A DNA stretch of 64,000 bases from Ruania rhizosphaerae (GCF_009805705.1 NZ_VSMB01000005.1:186001-250000), one strand, 5' to 3'; shown: positions 15,204 to 24,488, counted from the first letter of the stretch. Numbers and translations: made by a program. Notes: generated from the letters alone by a model not told the origin.

Positions 15204-17567
15204 ATGGCACGAGCACCAGAGCACGGGATCGACGAGTCCGAACTCCGGGTCGGGAACCCGAAGCAATCGGCCGCCGGAGTGCCTGGCGTGCTGCACGCGA
15301 TGGAATCCGCACTGGATCAGATGGGGCCGGTGCGTACCGCGAAGACGCTGCTCGCGGTGAACCAGACCGACGGCTTCGACTGCCCCGGCTGCGCCTGGCC
15401 CGAGGCCAAGAAACGGCACACGGCCGAGTTCTGCGAGAACGGGGCCAAAGCGGTGGCCGAGGAGGCCACCCGGCGGCGCGTTCCGCCGTCGTTCTTCGCC
15501 GAGCACTCCCTTGCCGACCTGGCCGAGAGAGATGACTTCTGGCTGGGCCAGCAGGGTCGCCTGACCCACCCGATGGTGCGGGAGGAGGGCGCGACCCACT
15601 ACCGGCCGATCTCCTGGGACGACGCCTTCGACCTGATCGCCTCCGAGCTGCTCGCCGCGGCACCGGAAGCGGCCATCTTCTACACCTCCGGGCGCACCTC
15701 CAACGAGGCCGCCTTCCTGTACCAGCTGATGGTCCGTGGCCTGGGGACGAACAATCTCCCTGACTGCTCGAACATGTGCCACGAGTCCTCCGGGGCGGCG
15801 CTGAGCGAGACCATCGGCATCGGCAAGGGGTCCGTGAGTCTGGCCGATGTGGAGAACGCCGAGCTGATCCTGGTGGCCGGGCAGAACCCGGGCACGAACC
15901 ATCCGCGGATGCTCTCCGCCCTGGAGAAGGCGAAGGCCCGCGGGGCGGTGATCGTCGCGATCAACCCGCTGCCCGAGGCCGGGTTGGGTACTTTTCACAA
16001 CCCGCAGACCGTGCGCGGACTGACTCGTGGCACCCGGTTGGCCGATGACTTCCTGCAGATCCGCCTCGGCGGCGACCAGGCGCTGTTCCAAGCACTCGGG
16101 GCGTTGCTGATCGAGGCCGGCGCCCTTGATCACGAATTCCTCGTCGATTCGGTTGCTGGGTTCGACGCGTATGCCGACCAGGTGCGTCACCTCGACTGGG
16201 ACGAGGTGCTCACCGCCACCGGGCTGACCCGCGAGCAGATCGAGGCGCTCGCGGAGCGCCTGATCGCCTCCGACGCCACCGTGGTGTGCTGGGCGATGGG
16301 GCTTACGCAGCACCCGCACGCCGTGGCCACGCTGCGCGATGTGGTCAACGTGCTGCTCCTGCAGGGCAACATCGGAAAACCGGGGGCGGGTGTGTGCCCG
16401 GTGCGCGGGCACTCCAACGTGCAGGGCGATCGCACCATGGGCATCTTCGAGAAGATGCCCGAGTCCTTCCTCGCGGCGTTGGATCGGGAGTTCGGCTTCA
16501 TCGCGCCGCGTGAGCACGGATACGACACCGTGGCCGCGATCGAGGCGATGCGCGACGGCAAGGCGCGAGTGTTCATGGCGATGGGCGGGAATTTCCTGCG
16601 CGCGACACCCGACACTGCGCTGACCGAGGCCGCGATGCAGCGCATGGCGCTGACGGTCCAGGTGTCCACGAAGCTGAACCGGTCGCACGTGGTCACGGGG
16701 CGGCGGGCCCTGATCCTGCCCGCGCTCGGACGTACGGACCGGGATGTGCAAGCCAGCGGTCCGCAACGGGTCACCGTGGAGGACTCCATGAGTGCGGTGC
16801 ACGCCTCGCAGGGGCGGCTGGAGCCGCCATCGGCGCACGTGCTCTCCGAGGTGAGCATCGTCTGCAGGCTCGCCGAGCGAGTTTTCAGCCCGCTTCTCGA
16901 CGGCGGGGCATGCGCTGGCAACGGGCCTTCAGTGGGCCACGGTTCCGCCGGGAAAAGCAGCGTCTCCGGGGCGAAGGGACAGTTCCCGGGCGGGGTGCCC
17001 CAGGCGAACTGGCGGGCGCTCGAGGCCGACTACCGGCTCATCCGGGAGCACATCTCGCGCGTGGTGCCCGGGTTCGAGGACTACGAGGAGCGGATCGACG
17101 CCCCGGGTGGTTTCGTGCTGCCCCACCCACCGCGGGACAGCCGGAGTTTCGCGCTCCCCGGCGGCCGAGCGGTGATGACGGCGAATGTGCTCGAGTACCC
17201 GCGGGTGCCCGAGGGGCGGTTGCTGCTGCAGACGATCCGCTCACACGATCAGTTCAACACCACCATCTACGGCAAGGATGACCGGTACCGGGGGATCATC
17301 GGCGGGCGGCGGGTGGTGTTCGTGCACGACGATGACCTTGCCGAGCGAGGGCTGGCCGATGGGGACATGGTCGACCTGATCTCGGAGTTCGGCGGGACCG
17401 AGCGCCGGGCGGAGGCGTTCCGGGCGGTCGCCTATCCGACTGCCCGCGGGTGCATCGCGGCGTACTTCCCGGAGACGAATGTGCTGGTTCCGGTGGACTC
17501 CTATGCCAAGACCTCCCGCACACCGGCGTCGAAGTCGGTGGTGGTGCGGCTGGAGCGCAGCCGGTAG
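15204..17567 (+). CDS. FdhF/YdeP-family molybdopterin oxidoreductase
   Basis: This 787-aa protein is a molybdenum bis-MGD oxidoreductase of the FdhF/YdeP (formate dehydrogenase alpha-like) family. The N-terminal segment GFDCPGCAWPEAKK (Cys60, Cys63) with Cys77 is the YdeP-type cluster region. NNLPDCSNMCHESSG, LVAGQNPGTNHPRM, GNIGKPGAGVCPVRGHSNVQ and the C-terminal MopB domain with TIRSHDQFNTTIYGKDDRYRG follow in family order. No signal peptide is present, so it acts in the cytoplasm. GGGAGG precedes the ATG. There is no adjacent NADH or ferredoxin partner subunit. The natural electron donor of this family is not settled, although formate is often assumed. Confidence 0.92.
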   Translation: MARAPEHGIDESELRVGNPKQSAAGVPGVLHAMESALDQMGPVRTAKTLLAVNQTDGFDCPGCAWPEAKKRHTAEFCENGAKAVAEEATRRRVPPSFFAEHSLADLAERDDFWLGQQGRLTHPMVREEGATHYRPISWDDAFDLIASELLAAAPEAAIFYTSGRTSNEAAFLYQLMVRGLGTNNLPDCSNMCHESSGAALSETIGIGKGSVSLADVENAELILVAGQNPGTNHPRMLSALEKAKARGAVIVAINPLPEAGLGTFHNPQTVRGLTRGTRLADDFLQIRLGGDQALFQALGALLIEAGALDHEFLVDSVAGFDAYADQVRHLDWDEVLTATGLTREQIEALAERLIASDATVVCWAMGLTQHPHAVATLRDVVNVLLLQGNIGKPGAGVCPVRGHSNVQGDRTMGIFEKMPESFLAALDREFGFIAPREHGYDTVAAIEAMRDGKARVFMAMGGNFLRATPDTALTEAAMQRMALTVQVSTKLNRSHVVTGRRALILPALGRTDRDVQASGPQRVTVEDSMSAVHASQGRLEPPSAHVLSEVSIVCRLAERVFSPLLDGGACAGNGPSVGHGSAGKSSVSGAKGQFPGGVPQANWRALEADYRLIREHISRVVPGFEDYEERIDAPGGFVLPHPPRDSRSFALPGGRAVMTANVLEYPRVPEGRLLLQTIRSHDQFNTTIYGKDDRYRGIIGGRRVVFVHDDDLAERGLADGDMVDLISEFGGTERRAEAFRAVAYPTARGCIAAYFPETNVLVPVDSYAKTSRTPASKSVVVRLERSR

Positions 17568-17570
17568 CAC

Positions 17571-17706
17571 AATCGCTCGTCAATCTGGTCGCTGGGCCAC
17601 GCCGACGTTGCTCGTCATTGTGGCTGGCGGCGGTCGTGTTGGTGCACCAGAGACAGTCTGGGTGGCTTCCCGGAAATGGCGGGACTAGCCAGATCGACGA
17701 GCAATT
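17571..17706. repeat. Palindromic repeat element (TCGATCTGGC family, copy 2)
   Basis: Arms 17571-17588 and 17689-17706 pair with two or three mismatches; their inner part, GCTCGTCAATCTGG against CCAGATCGACGAGC, matches at 13 of 14. A second internal copy of the arm (GCTCGTCATTGTGGCTGGC) starts at 17610, 35 bp after the first. The same design (outer palindrome, internal offset copy, core TCGATCTGG) is seen at 9871-10025 although the flanking arm sequence differs. It fills most of the gap before the surface protein and ends 30 bp before its operator. Confidence 0.65.
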
Positions 17707-17735
17707 CCTGTTCGGTGCGAGATTCGTCGTGTCGT

Positions 17736-17751
17736 GAAACTGTACGGTTTC
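17736..17751. promoter_or_regulatory. Candidate TetR operator, copy 1
   Basis: GAAACTGTACGGTTTC is a 16-bp palindrome with one mismatched pair, the form of many TetR/AcrR operators. It lies 25 bp before the ATG of the 998-aa surface protein, whose next gene is a TetR regulator. The identical 16-mer, with the flank CGTTCAA also kept (22 bp in all), occurs at 54997-55012 before another surface protein. Confidence 0.7.
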
Positions 17752-17776
17752 GTTCAACTGGGGTAACGTGCCCGCT

Positions 17777-20773
17777 ATGACGCGATCTGTCGTGCCCCCT
17801 GCCGCGCCCGGCTCCGCCCGATCCCATCGATCCCGCGCGGCACTGACCGTCGCTGCCACGGTTGCGCTGGCGGGAGCCCTGCTGACGGCACCTGCCGGTG
17901 AGGCGGTCGCTGAGACGACCATCTCGGAGACCTCAACCGAACAGCTCGTGTTGAACCCCGGTAGTCCCGAATCCTCATCGGTCGAGGTCAGCGGAGCGAG
18001 CGGGACAGTGCGCTCGGTCGAGGTGCACATCGCGAGCCTCACTCACCTCGATCCGAGCGCCCTCGAGATCAGCCTGACCTCCCCGGACGGGACCGAGGTC
18101 GGGCTGCTCGGCTCGTGTTCGGGGAGCTCCGGTGTGGACGACCTGGACTTGCACTTCGCCTCCGGCGGTACGCCGATCTACGAGTTCACCTCCCTCGCGG
18201 TGGCCGCGCAGCCGATCAAGCCCACGGTGTGTACTGGCACTCTGCCCACGGAGTTCGCCGAGTTCGTCGACGAGGACCCGAACGGCACCTGGACCCTCAC
18301 TGTGCAGTCGGCGGCCACCGGGTCGCTCGAGAGCTGGACGCTGGACCTCGTCATCGGCGAGGCGCCACAGATCGCCTACACCACCGGGCTCGACAACCCG
18401 CTCGTCGTCGACGCCTCGGCCTCACTGCTCTACCACCGTCCCACCCTGACGGCGCCATTCACGGTCACCACGCCACCCAGCCACGGCAGCCTCAGCCTCG
18501 ACGTCAGCGCTGGCGGCTTCACCTACGCCCCGGATGCTGGGTACTCCGGCCCCGATGTGTTCAGCGGCACTGACTCCGATGGGACCCCGTTCACTGTCGA
18601 CCTCACAGTCGCACCCTCTGGGGTCGAGGGCGGCACCACCCGGATCGCGGCCTCGACCACCCCGTTCGCGCTCGGGGCGGGGGGCTCGATCGGTTCCTCG
18701 CCCACCTCGACCGCGATCGATGTCGACGGCGGCGCGCAGGTGGTCGCGGAGGCGGAGATCACCCTGGTGGGGTTCGAGCATGAGCTGCTGCGCCACGTGA
18801 TGGCCGCGGTCGAAACGCCGGATGGCACGGCCTCCACACTGACCGACAACTGCGGCGACGACTACTGGATCTCGGGCGATATCACCTTCGCCGACGGCGG
18901 CGTCCCCCTCCCGGATGACCTCACCGGAACGCCCGGCGAGCTCACCAGCGGCACCTACGCGCCCCAGCGCTGCATCTTCCCCACGAGCGCCCAGCCGGGT
19001 ATCGGCGAGGTCACAGCCGTCGGATTCGGTCCGCTGACCGATGAACCGGCCGATGGCGACTGGGAGCTCTACCTCTACGACGACGGCCCCGGTGGCGAGG
19101 GGACGGTGGCGGGCTGGCTCCTGCGGATGGTCACCGTCGATGAGGTGGCGGTGCCCCCCTCAGCCGAGCCGGCGCCGCACGTCTTCCGCACCACCCCGCA
19201 GACTCCGCTGCACGTCGACGGGTCTGCCACGGCGGTGGCGATCGACGCCCCGGTCGCGGAGATCACGGACATCGACGACTCCGCGACCACCGGTGCGGTG
19301 ACCTTCGACGCGGGCTCCGGGAGCTTCGCCTACCGTCCGGCCGACGGGTTCACCGGCCTGGACACCTTCGAGATCCACACCGCATCCACTCAGACCACCG
19401 TGGTCGTCGTCGTCGACGGGGTGCCTGGCCCGAACCGGGTGACCTACGTCGCCGACGACGGCCGCGGTATGAGCATTCCCTACTCCGGCATCGTCGAGCA
19501 GAGCCTGACGATGACTGACCCTGGCAACTCGCTTGCGCCGGACATCGCTCCCAGCTCGATCGTCGACGCCTCCGCCACGCTGTTCGGGCTCCAGCACACC
19601 TACCCGGCCGACCTCGTCATCAGCCTGGCCTCCGGCGGGCGCTCGCTCGACCTGCTGAACCGCTGCGGATCCGGCAACGACATCGAGGGCCTCACGCTTG
19701 AGTTCACCGATGCCGCCGCCGGACTTGCGGGTCCGACGATCTCCTCGGGCCGCTATGCACCGACCACGTGCGCGGGAGGCTCGGCAGGCACCTTCACCGA
19801 GGAGTTCGTCGGCAACGGCCTGCCGGCCGACGGCCCGTGGACGCTCACGATCGACGACACCTATGACGGCGACGGCGGCGCGCTGACCTCCTGGCGGGTA
19901 TCGGTCACCACGGCGGTGGACCTGATGCTCGTGGACGCCTCGTTCACGGTCGCCGAGGACGGCACGCTCGTGCGGGACCAGGCGTCCGGCCTGGCGACCG
20001 CGGCCTCCGGTGCGGCGGCCGCGGAGGCAAGCTACGCCGTCGTGAGCGAACCCGAGCACGGCAGCCTCGAGCTCGACCCGAGCGGTGCCTTCACCTACGT
20101 CCCTGATCCGGACTTTTTCGGCACGGACACCTTCACGGCCACCGCGACCGCCGGCGGGTTCACCACCGAGCCGGCCACGATCTCCATCGAGGTGACGGGG
20201 GTCAATGATCCACCGATCGCGAACGATGCCAGTTTCTCGGTCATCAGCGGCGAACGTCTTTCCGGAGATCTCACCGGTTCGGCTACCGACGCCGACGACG
20301 ATCCGGTGACGTTCAGCGTTGTGGCGCCACCGGAGCACGGGACGCTCGACCTCGCGCCCGACGGCACGTTCACCTACATCAGTGATCTCGGCTTCGCTGG
20401 GGACGACGAGTTCACCTTCGGCGTCTCAGACCTGCGCGCACCGCCCTCACCCTTGCCTGACGAGGGCCCGTCAGAGGCCCAGGTGCGGATCGAGGTGCTA
20501 CCGGCGCAGACCCCGTCGCCGACCGAGGACCCGAGCATCGATCCCACCGCCACCGACGATCCCAGCCCGACCGGCGCAGATCCGGGCGACGAGCACCCGA
20601 GCAGCGGCCCGGCGACTGAAACGACTGAAACTCCGGCCGGCACCGATGACGGGCTCCCGAGCACGGGCGTCTCGTCGTTGGGCGTGATCGCTGTCCCCAT
20701 GCTGCTGCTCACCGGTGGTTTGGCACTGGCCCTGCGTCGCCACCGCTTCCACCCGGAGCGCATGGGACACTGA
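17777..20773 (+). CDS. LPXTG-anchored surface protein with P-domain-like and cadherin-like repeats
   Basis: This secreted protein of 998 aa has an Arg-rich start and a signal peptide ending near AVAETT. Numbered from the upstream GTG at 17768, three domains resembling the proprotein convertase P domain lie at about 72-195, 290-460 and 554-717, with signatures GTWTLTV...LESWTLDL, DWELYLYDD...VAGWLL and PWTLTIDD...LTSWRV. They alternate with Ig/cadherin-like units of the type PEHGSLELDPSGAFTYVPD...GTDTFT. After a Pro/Thr/Asp linker come LPSTG (about 963-967), a hydrophobic helix and a basic tail. The GTG at 17768 is an alternative start. The TetR gene follows after 5 bp. It is likely a multidomain adhesin or scaffold; no catalytic domain is visible. 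No sortase gene lies in the window. Confidence 0.85.
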   Translation: MTRSVVPPAAPGSARSHRSRAALTVAATVALAGALLTAPAGEAVAETTISETSTEQLVLNPGSPESSSVEVSGASGTVRSVEVHIASLTHLDPSALEISLTSPDGTEVGLLGSCSGSSGVDDLDLHFASGGTPIYEFTSLAVAAQPIKPTVCTGTLPTEFAEFVDEDPNGTWTLTVQSAATGSLESWTLDLVIGEAPQIAYTTGLDNPLVVDASASLLYHRPTLTAPFTVTTPPSHGSLSLDVSAGGFTYAPDAGYSGPDVFSGTDSDGTPFTVDLTVAPSGVEGGTTRIAASTTPFALGAGGSIGSSPTSTAIDVDGGAQVVAEAEITLVGFEHELLRHVMAAVETPDGTASTLTDNCGDDYWISGDITFADGGVPLPDDLTGTPGELTSGTYAPQRCIFPTSAQPGIGEVTAVGFGPLTDEPADGDWELYLYDDGPGGEGTVAGWLLRMVTVDEVAVPPSAEPAPHVFRTTPQTPLHVDGSATAVAIDAPVAEITDIDDSATTGAVTFDAGSGSFAYRPADGFTGLDTFEIHTASTQTTVVVVVDGVPGPNRVTYVADDGRGMSIPYSGIVEQSLTMTDPGNSLAPDIAPSSIVDASATLFGLQHTYPADLVISLASGGRSLDLLNRCGSGNDIEGLTLEFTDAAAGLAGPTISSGRYAPTTCAGGSAGTFTEEFVGNGLPADGPWTLTIDDTYDGDGGALTSWRVSVTTAVDLMLVDASFTVAEDGTLVRDQASGLATAASGAAAAEASYAVVSEPEHGSLELDPSGAFTYVPDPDFFGTDTFTATATAGGFTTEPATISIEVTGVNDPPIANDASFSVISGERLSGDLTGSATDADDDPVTFSVVAPPEHGTLDLAPDGTFTYISDLGFAGDDEFTFGVSDLRAPPSPLPDEGPSEAQVRIEVLPAQTPSPTEDPSIDPTATDDPSPTGADPGDEHPSSGPATETTETPAGTDDGLPSTGVSSLGVIAVPMLLLTGGLALALRRHRFHPERMGH

Positions 20774-20778
20774 CCGCC

Positions 20779-21372
20779 ATGGACGACGCACCCCACTCGC
20801 GCGGCGGCTCCCACCCGGACCCGACAGTGCGGGACAGGGTCCTGGCGGCGTTCCTCGACGAGATCACCGATCGTGGGCTGGGCAATGTCTCCATGGACGC
20901 TATCGCCAAGGCGGCCCGGGTCTCGAAGGCGACGATGTACCGTCGATGGCCGTCCAAGCGGGACCTCATCCTGGATGCCTACGCGATGGAATCGGCACCC
21001 ATCACCGATCTCCCGGAGGACTTGACCCTGCGCAAGTTCGTGGATCTGGTGTTCACCAGCATCGACGACCCGCAGGCACGGCGCCGCAACCGGCAGCTTC
21101 TCGCCGAACTGATCGCCGCTGTCGGCCATGACGACGTCGCACGTGAGATGGCTCAGCGGCGTCACTACTTCTGGCGCCGGGTCCTGATCGATCTCATCAC
21201 GCAGGCGCAGGAGGCGGGCGAGGTGCCTCCCGGGCGCGACCCCGAGGTGACAGCGGAGACCATCGCGGCAGTGACGACGGTTCGCCACCTCTACGCCGAG
21301 CAGTACGACGGCACCGCTGAACTGGTGTGGCAACTCCTCACTGCCCCCGATCCACTGGACCGACGGGAGTAG
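20779..21372 (+). CDS. TetR/AcrR-family transcriptional regulator
   Basis: This 197-aa regulator has the TetR HTH at about residues 17-63: RDRVLAAFLDEITDRGLGN, SMDAIAKAARVSKATMYRRW and PSKRDLILDAY. The C-terminal ligand domain is of the TetR_C_11-like group. It starts 5 bp after the surface protein and is surely co-transcribed with it. The palindrome upstream of that operon (17736) is therefore the best candidate for its binding site, and the same palindrome at 54997 would extend its control to a second surface protein. Its end overlaps the convergent 56-aa gene by 35 bp. Confidence 0.92.
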   Translation: MDDAPHSRGGSHPDPTVRDRVLAAFLDEITDRGLGNVSMDAIAKAARVSKATMYRRWPSKRDLILDAYAMESAPITDLPEDLTLRKFVDLVFTSIDDPQARRRNRQLLAELIAAVGHDDVAREMAQRRHYFWRRVLIDLITQAQEAGEVPPGRDPEVTAETIAAVTTVRHLYAEQYDGTAELVWQLLTAPDPLDRRE

Positions 21373-21508
21373 CCTCAGCCCGTCGCAGCGTGGCCACCAC
21401 GCCGACCAGCATCAGTGCCCCGATCAGCGCCGCCACCCCCAGTGGCGTGCCGGTGATCAGCAGCAAGGCCACTGCTCCGGTCGCGGAGAACGGCACCGAG
21501 ACCCGCAT
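21338..21508 (-). CDS. Small membrane peptide, coupled to the lipoprotein operon
   Basis: A 56-aa frame starts with ATG at 21508, overlapping the TGA of the lipoprotein gene in the form TGATG. The product begins MRVSVPFSATGAVALLLITG, has a hydrophobic stretch from residue 8 to 40, then LRRAEAT and a polar tail. It looks like a single- or hairpin-membrane peptide, similar in shape to the C-terminal anchor of cell-wall proteins. Its position at the end of the operon and the stop-start overlap argue that it is translated. An alternative is that it is the displaced C-terminal anchor of the preceding protein. Confidence 0.5.
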   Translation of the reverse strand: MRVSVPFSATGAVALLLITGTPLGVAALIGALMLVGVVATLRRAEATPVGPVDRGQ

Positions 21509-22104
21509 CAGCGGCAGGCGATCGTCTCGGCCGGAACCGGCAGATCGAAGTCGATCGTCACGGTCTCGGTCTGGGTGAGGGCGTCCTGCAAGGTCGCCAC
21601 GCCGCGCACACTGGTGCCACCGGCATCGAGGGTGACATCCGCACTCTCCTGCGTGCCGAACACGCCTTCGGGACCGGACCATGCGACGTCGTTGTAGGGA
21701 GCTCCGGCGAGCTCCTGGATGTAGACGTCGATCTGGATCCGCTCGCCGTCGTGCTCGCCCAAGCCCTGGAGCTCCAACTCCCGCTCCACCATCTCCTGCT
21801 GCAGCGGCTCGCAGTTGCGCAGTTCGGTGATCTCGTACTGGACGTCGTCGACGGTCACGAGGCCGAGGACGTCCCCGGCAGCGTCCTGACCCGCGCCGGC
21901 CTCCTCGGTGGGCTCGTTCTCAGCATCCCCGGCTGCCGGCTCATCGTCAGCCGGAGCATCCGCTTCCTGCGTGTTCTGCGTCTCGGCCCCGGCGGGTTCG
22001 TCGGTACCGGAGTCAGCGGCAGGGGAGGTGCAGGCCGCCACGCTCAGCAGCAGGCCCGCGGTCACGGCGGCGACCGGTGCGCGGCGCAGGGTGGTGGTTC
22101 GCAT
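21508..22104 (-). CDS. Secreted lipoprotein of unknown function
   Basis: This 198-aa protein starts at the ATG at 22104, with GAGGAG upstream. It has a lipoprotein signal peptide ending in the lipobox LLSVAAC, an acidic Ala/Glu/Asp/Thr-rich spacer and a folded domain of about 120 residues (from GLVTVDDVQYEITELRNCEP to ETIACR). The domain has two cysteines, which could form a disulfide. No family is recognised. It follows another lipoprotein gene of similar layout and is third in the LRR-protein operon. Confidence 0.75.
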   Translation of the reverse strand: MRTTTLRRAPVAAVTAGLLLSVAACTSPAADSGTDEPAGAETQNTQEADAPADDEPAAGDAENEPTEEAGAGQDAAGDVLGLVTVDDVQYEITELRNCEPLQQEMVERELELQGLGEHDGERIQIDVYIQELAGAPYNDVAWSGPEGVFGTQESADVTLDAGGTSVRGVATLQDALTQTETVTIDFDLPVPAETIACR

Positions 22105-22124
22105 CGATGGTCTCCTCAGGATTC

Positions 22125-22832
22125 TCACGGGCAGGTGACGGCGGCCACGAAGTCGCCCACCAACGGGTCCTCCGAGCCGGGTGTCCCGTCGAACGCTCCG
22201 ACGGCGGTCGCCTCCGTTCCGACCAGCCGGACCAGAGGGGTGGTGCCACTGCCCGAGAGCCACTCGGTCTCGCCATCCTCGTCACGCTGGGCGGTCACCA
22301 TGGAGTTACTGTTCAACTCGCGTTCTGCCGTGCCGCCGACGAGAGAGAGGTTGACGTACTCGTCCTCCCACGCCCAGCCGACTCCGGAGCCGATCGTGCG
22401 GCTCCACCTCAGTTCGGCCGGCCCGAGCCCGGTCTCCCCGCGAGCCGTCACCTCGAAGACCCCTGCGTCGGGTACGTCCTCGATCCGGCACTCCACGTCG
22501 TCGAAGTCGAGCCGGTCGCTCGCGAATTCAATGTAGGCGCTACCCGGTTCGGCGGCCTCGACGTCAGGGTGGAGACTGTCGGCGACGAGGACGTCGAGGT
22601 AGTCGCCCGCCGCGGCGCTGCCAGCTTCGTCCTCATCCTGGTCGGTGTCCTCGGACTGACCGGTGTCCTCGGACTGCTCCGTGTCACCGGAGTCCTCGGC
22701 AACAGAACTGGTCTCGGCCGGGTCGTCGCCCGGCTCCTGAGCCGGTGCGGCGTCGGAGCACGCAGCCATCAGGGCCGCCATGGCGAGTGCGCCTGCCGCC
22801 GGTACCCTCCGGCGGAGGGTGCGCGCACTCAT
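22125..22832 (-). CDS. Secreted lipoprotein of unknown function
   Basis: This 235-aa protein has a lipoprotein signal (ALAMAALMAACSD, lipobox LMAAC), then a strongly acidic linker with repeats of QSEDTG/QDED between about residues 35 and 70, then a domain of about 160 residues with an apparent disulfide pair (VECRIED and VTCP). I recognise no family. Its ATG overlaps the stop of the LRR/LPXTG gene by 4 bp, so the surface protein and lipoprotein are made from one coupled message. The layout parallels the next lipoprotein gene, suggesting an ancient duplication. Confidence 0.78.
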   Translation of the reverse strand: MSARTLRRRVPAAGALAMAALMAACSDAAPAQEPGDDPAETSSVAEDSGDTEQSEDTGQSEDTDQDEDEAGSAAAGDYLDVLVADSLHPDVEAAEPGSAYIEFASDRLDFDDVECRIEDVPDAGVFEVTARGETGLGPAELRWSRTIGSGVGWAWEDEYVNLSLVGGTAERELNSNSMVTAQRDEDGETEWLSGSGTTPLVRLVGTEATAVGAFDGTPGSEDPLVGDFVAAVTCP

Positions 22833-24373
22833 CGGCCCGCCTCCGTCATCGTGGTGACGCGCCGGCGTGCGAGCACCAGCAGCAGGGCCCCGAGCATGGT
22901 CAGCCCGGCGGCCGCCGCGAGCGGCTGCGGCGCGGCGCCCGTGGCGGGGAGCGTGCCATCTGCGGTGGCTGTCGTCTCGGTGGGTTCCGGCGTCTGCGTC
23001 GGATCCGGGGCGGGCGTCGGATCCGACGTCGGGGTGGGCTCGGGATCGACGGCTGCCGGGATCACCTCGATCACGACGGCGTCCGTCAGCCCCATCTGGT
23101 GCGTTCCGGTGATCGTGTGCGCACTTGCCGTGGGGAACGTGACCTGGTCACCGTCCACCACGTCCGTGGCCACGTCGGAGGTGAACGTGGTCTCGGCCGT
23201 GACGTCGCCCAGCGAGAGACCGTCGGTGTCGAAGCCCTCCGCGGTGAGTGTCACACTCTCCCCCTCGTCGACCTCGGTGGCCGAGGCGTGCACGACGATC
23301 GCGGCAAGCTCGGGAGCGGGCTGCTCCCAGACCGCTGTCAGCATGGCGTCACCGTAGATCGGGTCCCCGGCAGACCACGCCTGCGCGTCCTCGGGCGTCC
23401 CCGCGTCCTCGATTGTCCACCCGGTGAACTCCAGGTCGGAGTGTGAGGGAGAAGGCAGGAGCGACTCGGGCAAAGTGGTCCAGAGCGTTCCCTCGGTCAG
23501 CTGGTCCAGCGGGAGGAGCAGCGGTGCCGGCATCGGTGTCCCCGCCGTCGGGTCGCTGAACTGGATCTCGATGTGCGGCGAGGTTAGCAGCTCGTGCCAC
23601 GTCGGCCACGTGAATCCGCCACTGGCTGCCTGGCCCTCGCCCTCGCGCCACAGGTACTCGATCCGCGGGCTCGTCTCATTCTGCTCGCTGGCGAAGGGGC
23701 TGTCGGCGGTGCTGGGTTCGGCGCCGAGGAATCGCACCGTCTCCAGATCCGGATTGTCGCCGAACGCTCCCGCCCCCAGCTGCGTGATCGTGGCCGGGAC
23801 GGTGACCGTGTGCAGCTCATTGTGCGAGAACGTCTTGTCCCAGATCGTGGTGAGCGTGTCCGGCAGGGTCACCGACGTCAGCGCGTTCCTCCGGAAGGCA
23901 TGCTGTCCCAGGAAGACGAGCTCGGGAAGGTCCACCGAGGTGAGGTTGTTGCTGGTGAAGGCATAGCCTTCGATCCTCGTGACGGACCCGGGCAGGTCGA
24001 TCGCGGTGAGCTCGTTGAAGCCGAACGCGTAGGGGCCAATGGTGGTGAGGCCGGCAGGCAGGGTCGCCGATGCGATGTCGGTGTCGCGGAATGCGGCCTG
24101 AGCAATCTCGACCACCGGAGCCGAGTCGCCGCCGATCGTGACCTCGTCCTGCAGGGCGACGTCCGGATGGGCCGGGTTCGCGGCCTCCGAGTAGGAGACG
24201 GCCACCGCACCGGCCTCGGGGTTCCCCTCGACAGCGAGCTCATAGGTGACGCCGTCGACCTCGACGGTCTCCGCGGCATGGGCCGCGGTGGTGCCGGTGA
24301 GCGCCGCGACGGGCAGGAGGAGGGCTGCGAGAACCAGGCGTAGGCGCCCGCTTCCTCGGTGACGAACGGACAT
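22829..24373 (-). CDS. LPXTG-anchored leucine-rich-repeat (BspA-like) surface protein
   Basis: This 514-aa secreted protein has a signal peptide ending at about AAHAAE. Several BspA-type leucine-rich repeats follow (about 90-210), with units such as AFGFNELTAIDLPGSVTRI and AFTSNNLTSVDLPELVFL. A Listeria-Bacteroides-type module with FTGWTIEDAG is next, then an Ig-like domain (about 350-430), a Pro/Thr-rich wall-spanning linker, LPATG (475-479), a membrane helix and RRR. The ATG at 24373 has AGGAAGG upstream; longer frames lack a signal. BspA-like repeats often mediate adhesion. It leads an operon with two lipoproteins and a membrane peptide and is divergent from a LuxR-type regulator. Confidence 0.88.
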   Translation of the reverse strand: MSVRHRGSGRLRLVLAALLLPVAALTGTTAAHAAETVEVDGVTYELAVEGNPEAGAVAVSYSEAANPAHPDVALQDEVTIGGDSAPVVEIAQAAFRDTDIASATLPAGLTTIGPYAFGFNELTAIDLPGSVTRIEGYAFTSNNLTSVDLPELVFLGQHAFRRNALTSVTLPDTLTTIWDKTFSHNELHTVTVPATITQLGAGAFGDNPDLETVRFLGAEPSTADSPFASEQNETSPRIEYLWREGEGQAASGGFTWPTWHELLTSPHIEIQFSDPTAGTPMPAPLLLPLDQLTEGTLWTTLPESLLPSPSHSDLEFTGWTIEDAGTPEDAQAWSAGDPIYGDAMLTAVWEQPAPELAAIVVHASATEVDEGESVTLTAEGFDTDGLSLGDVTAETTFTSDVATDVVDGDQVTFPTASAHTITGTHQMGLTDAVVIEVIPAAVDPEPTPTSDPTPAPDPTQTPEPTETTATADGTLPATGAAPQPLAAAAGLTMLGALLLVLARRRVTTMTEAGR

Positions 24374-24441
24374 GTGACCCTTCCTGAGAGCTTCGACTGC
24401 ACGAGCGTCGAACACGATAGGTTGAGGGTCGACAAGACGGC

Positions 24442-24462
24442 GATGGTCAATGATTGACCATC
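24442..24462. promoter_or_regulatory. Perfect 21-bp palindrome, candidate operator
   Basis: GATGGTCAAT-G-ATTGACCATC has perfect 10-bp arms about a single base. It lies between the divergent starts of the LRR surface-protein operon (24373) and the LAL-type LuxR regulator (24489). Such a symmetric site is a natural target for a dimeric LuxR-type HTH and could control both directions. Confidence 0.7.
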
Positions 24463-24488
24463 GTGTGCGACGGGTGGGAGGGGATGGT

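Noticed and set aside
15087-16838. A 583-aa minus-strand frame opposite the molybdoenzyme
   Set aside because: The plus strand clearly encodes the FdhF/YdeP protein with conserved cysteines and cofactor motifs.
24450-24488. ATG at 24450 as start of the LuxR regulator
   Set aside because: It lies in the middle of a perfect palindrome and lacks a ribosome binding site, whereas the GTG at 24489 has GGGAGGGG at proper distance.
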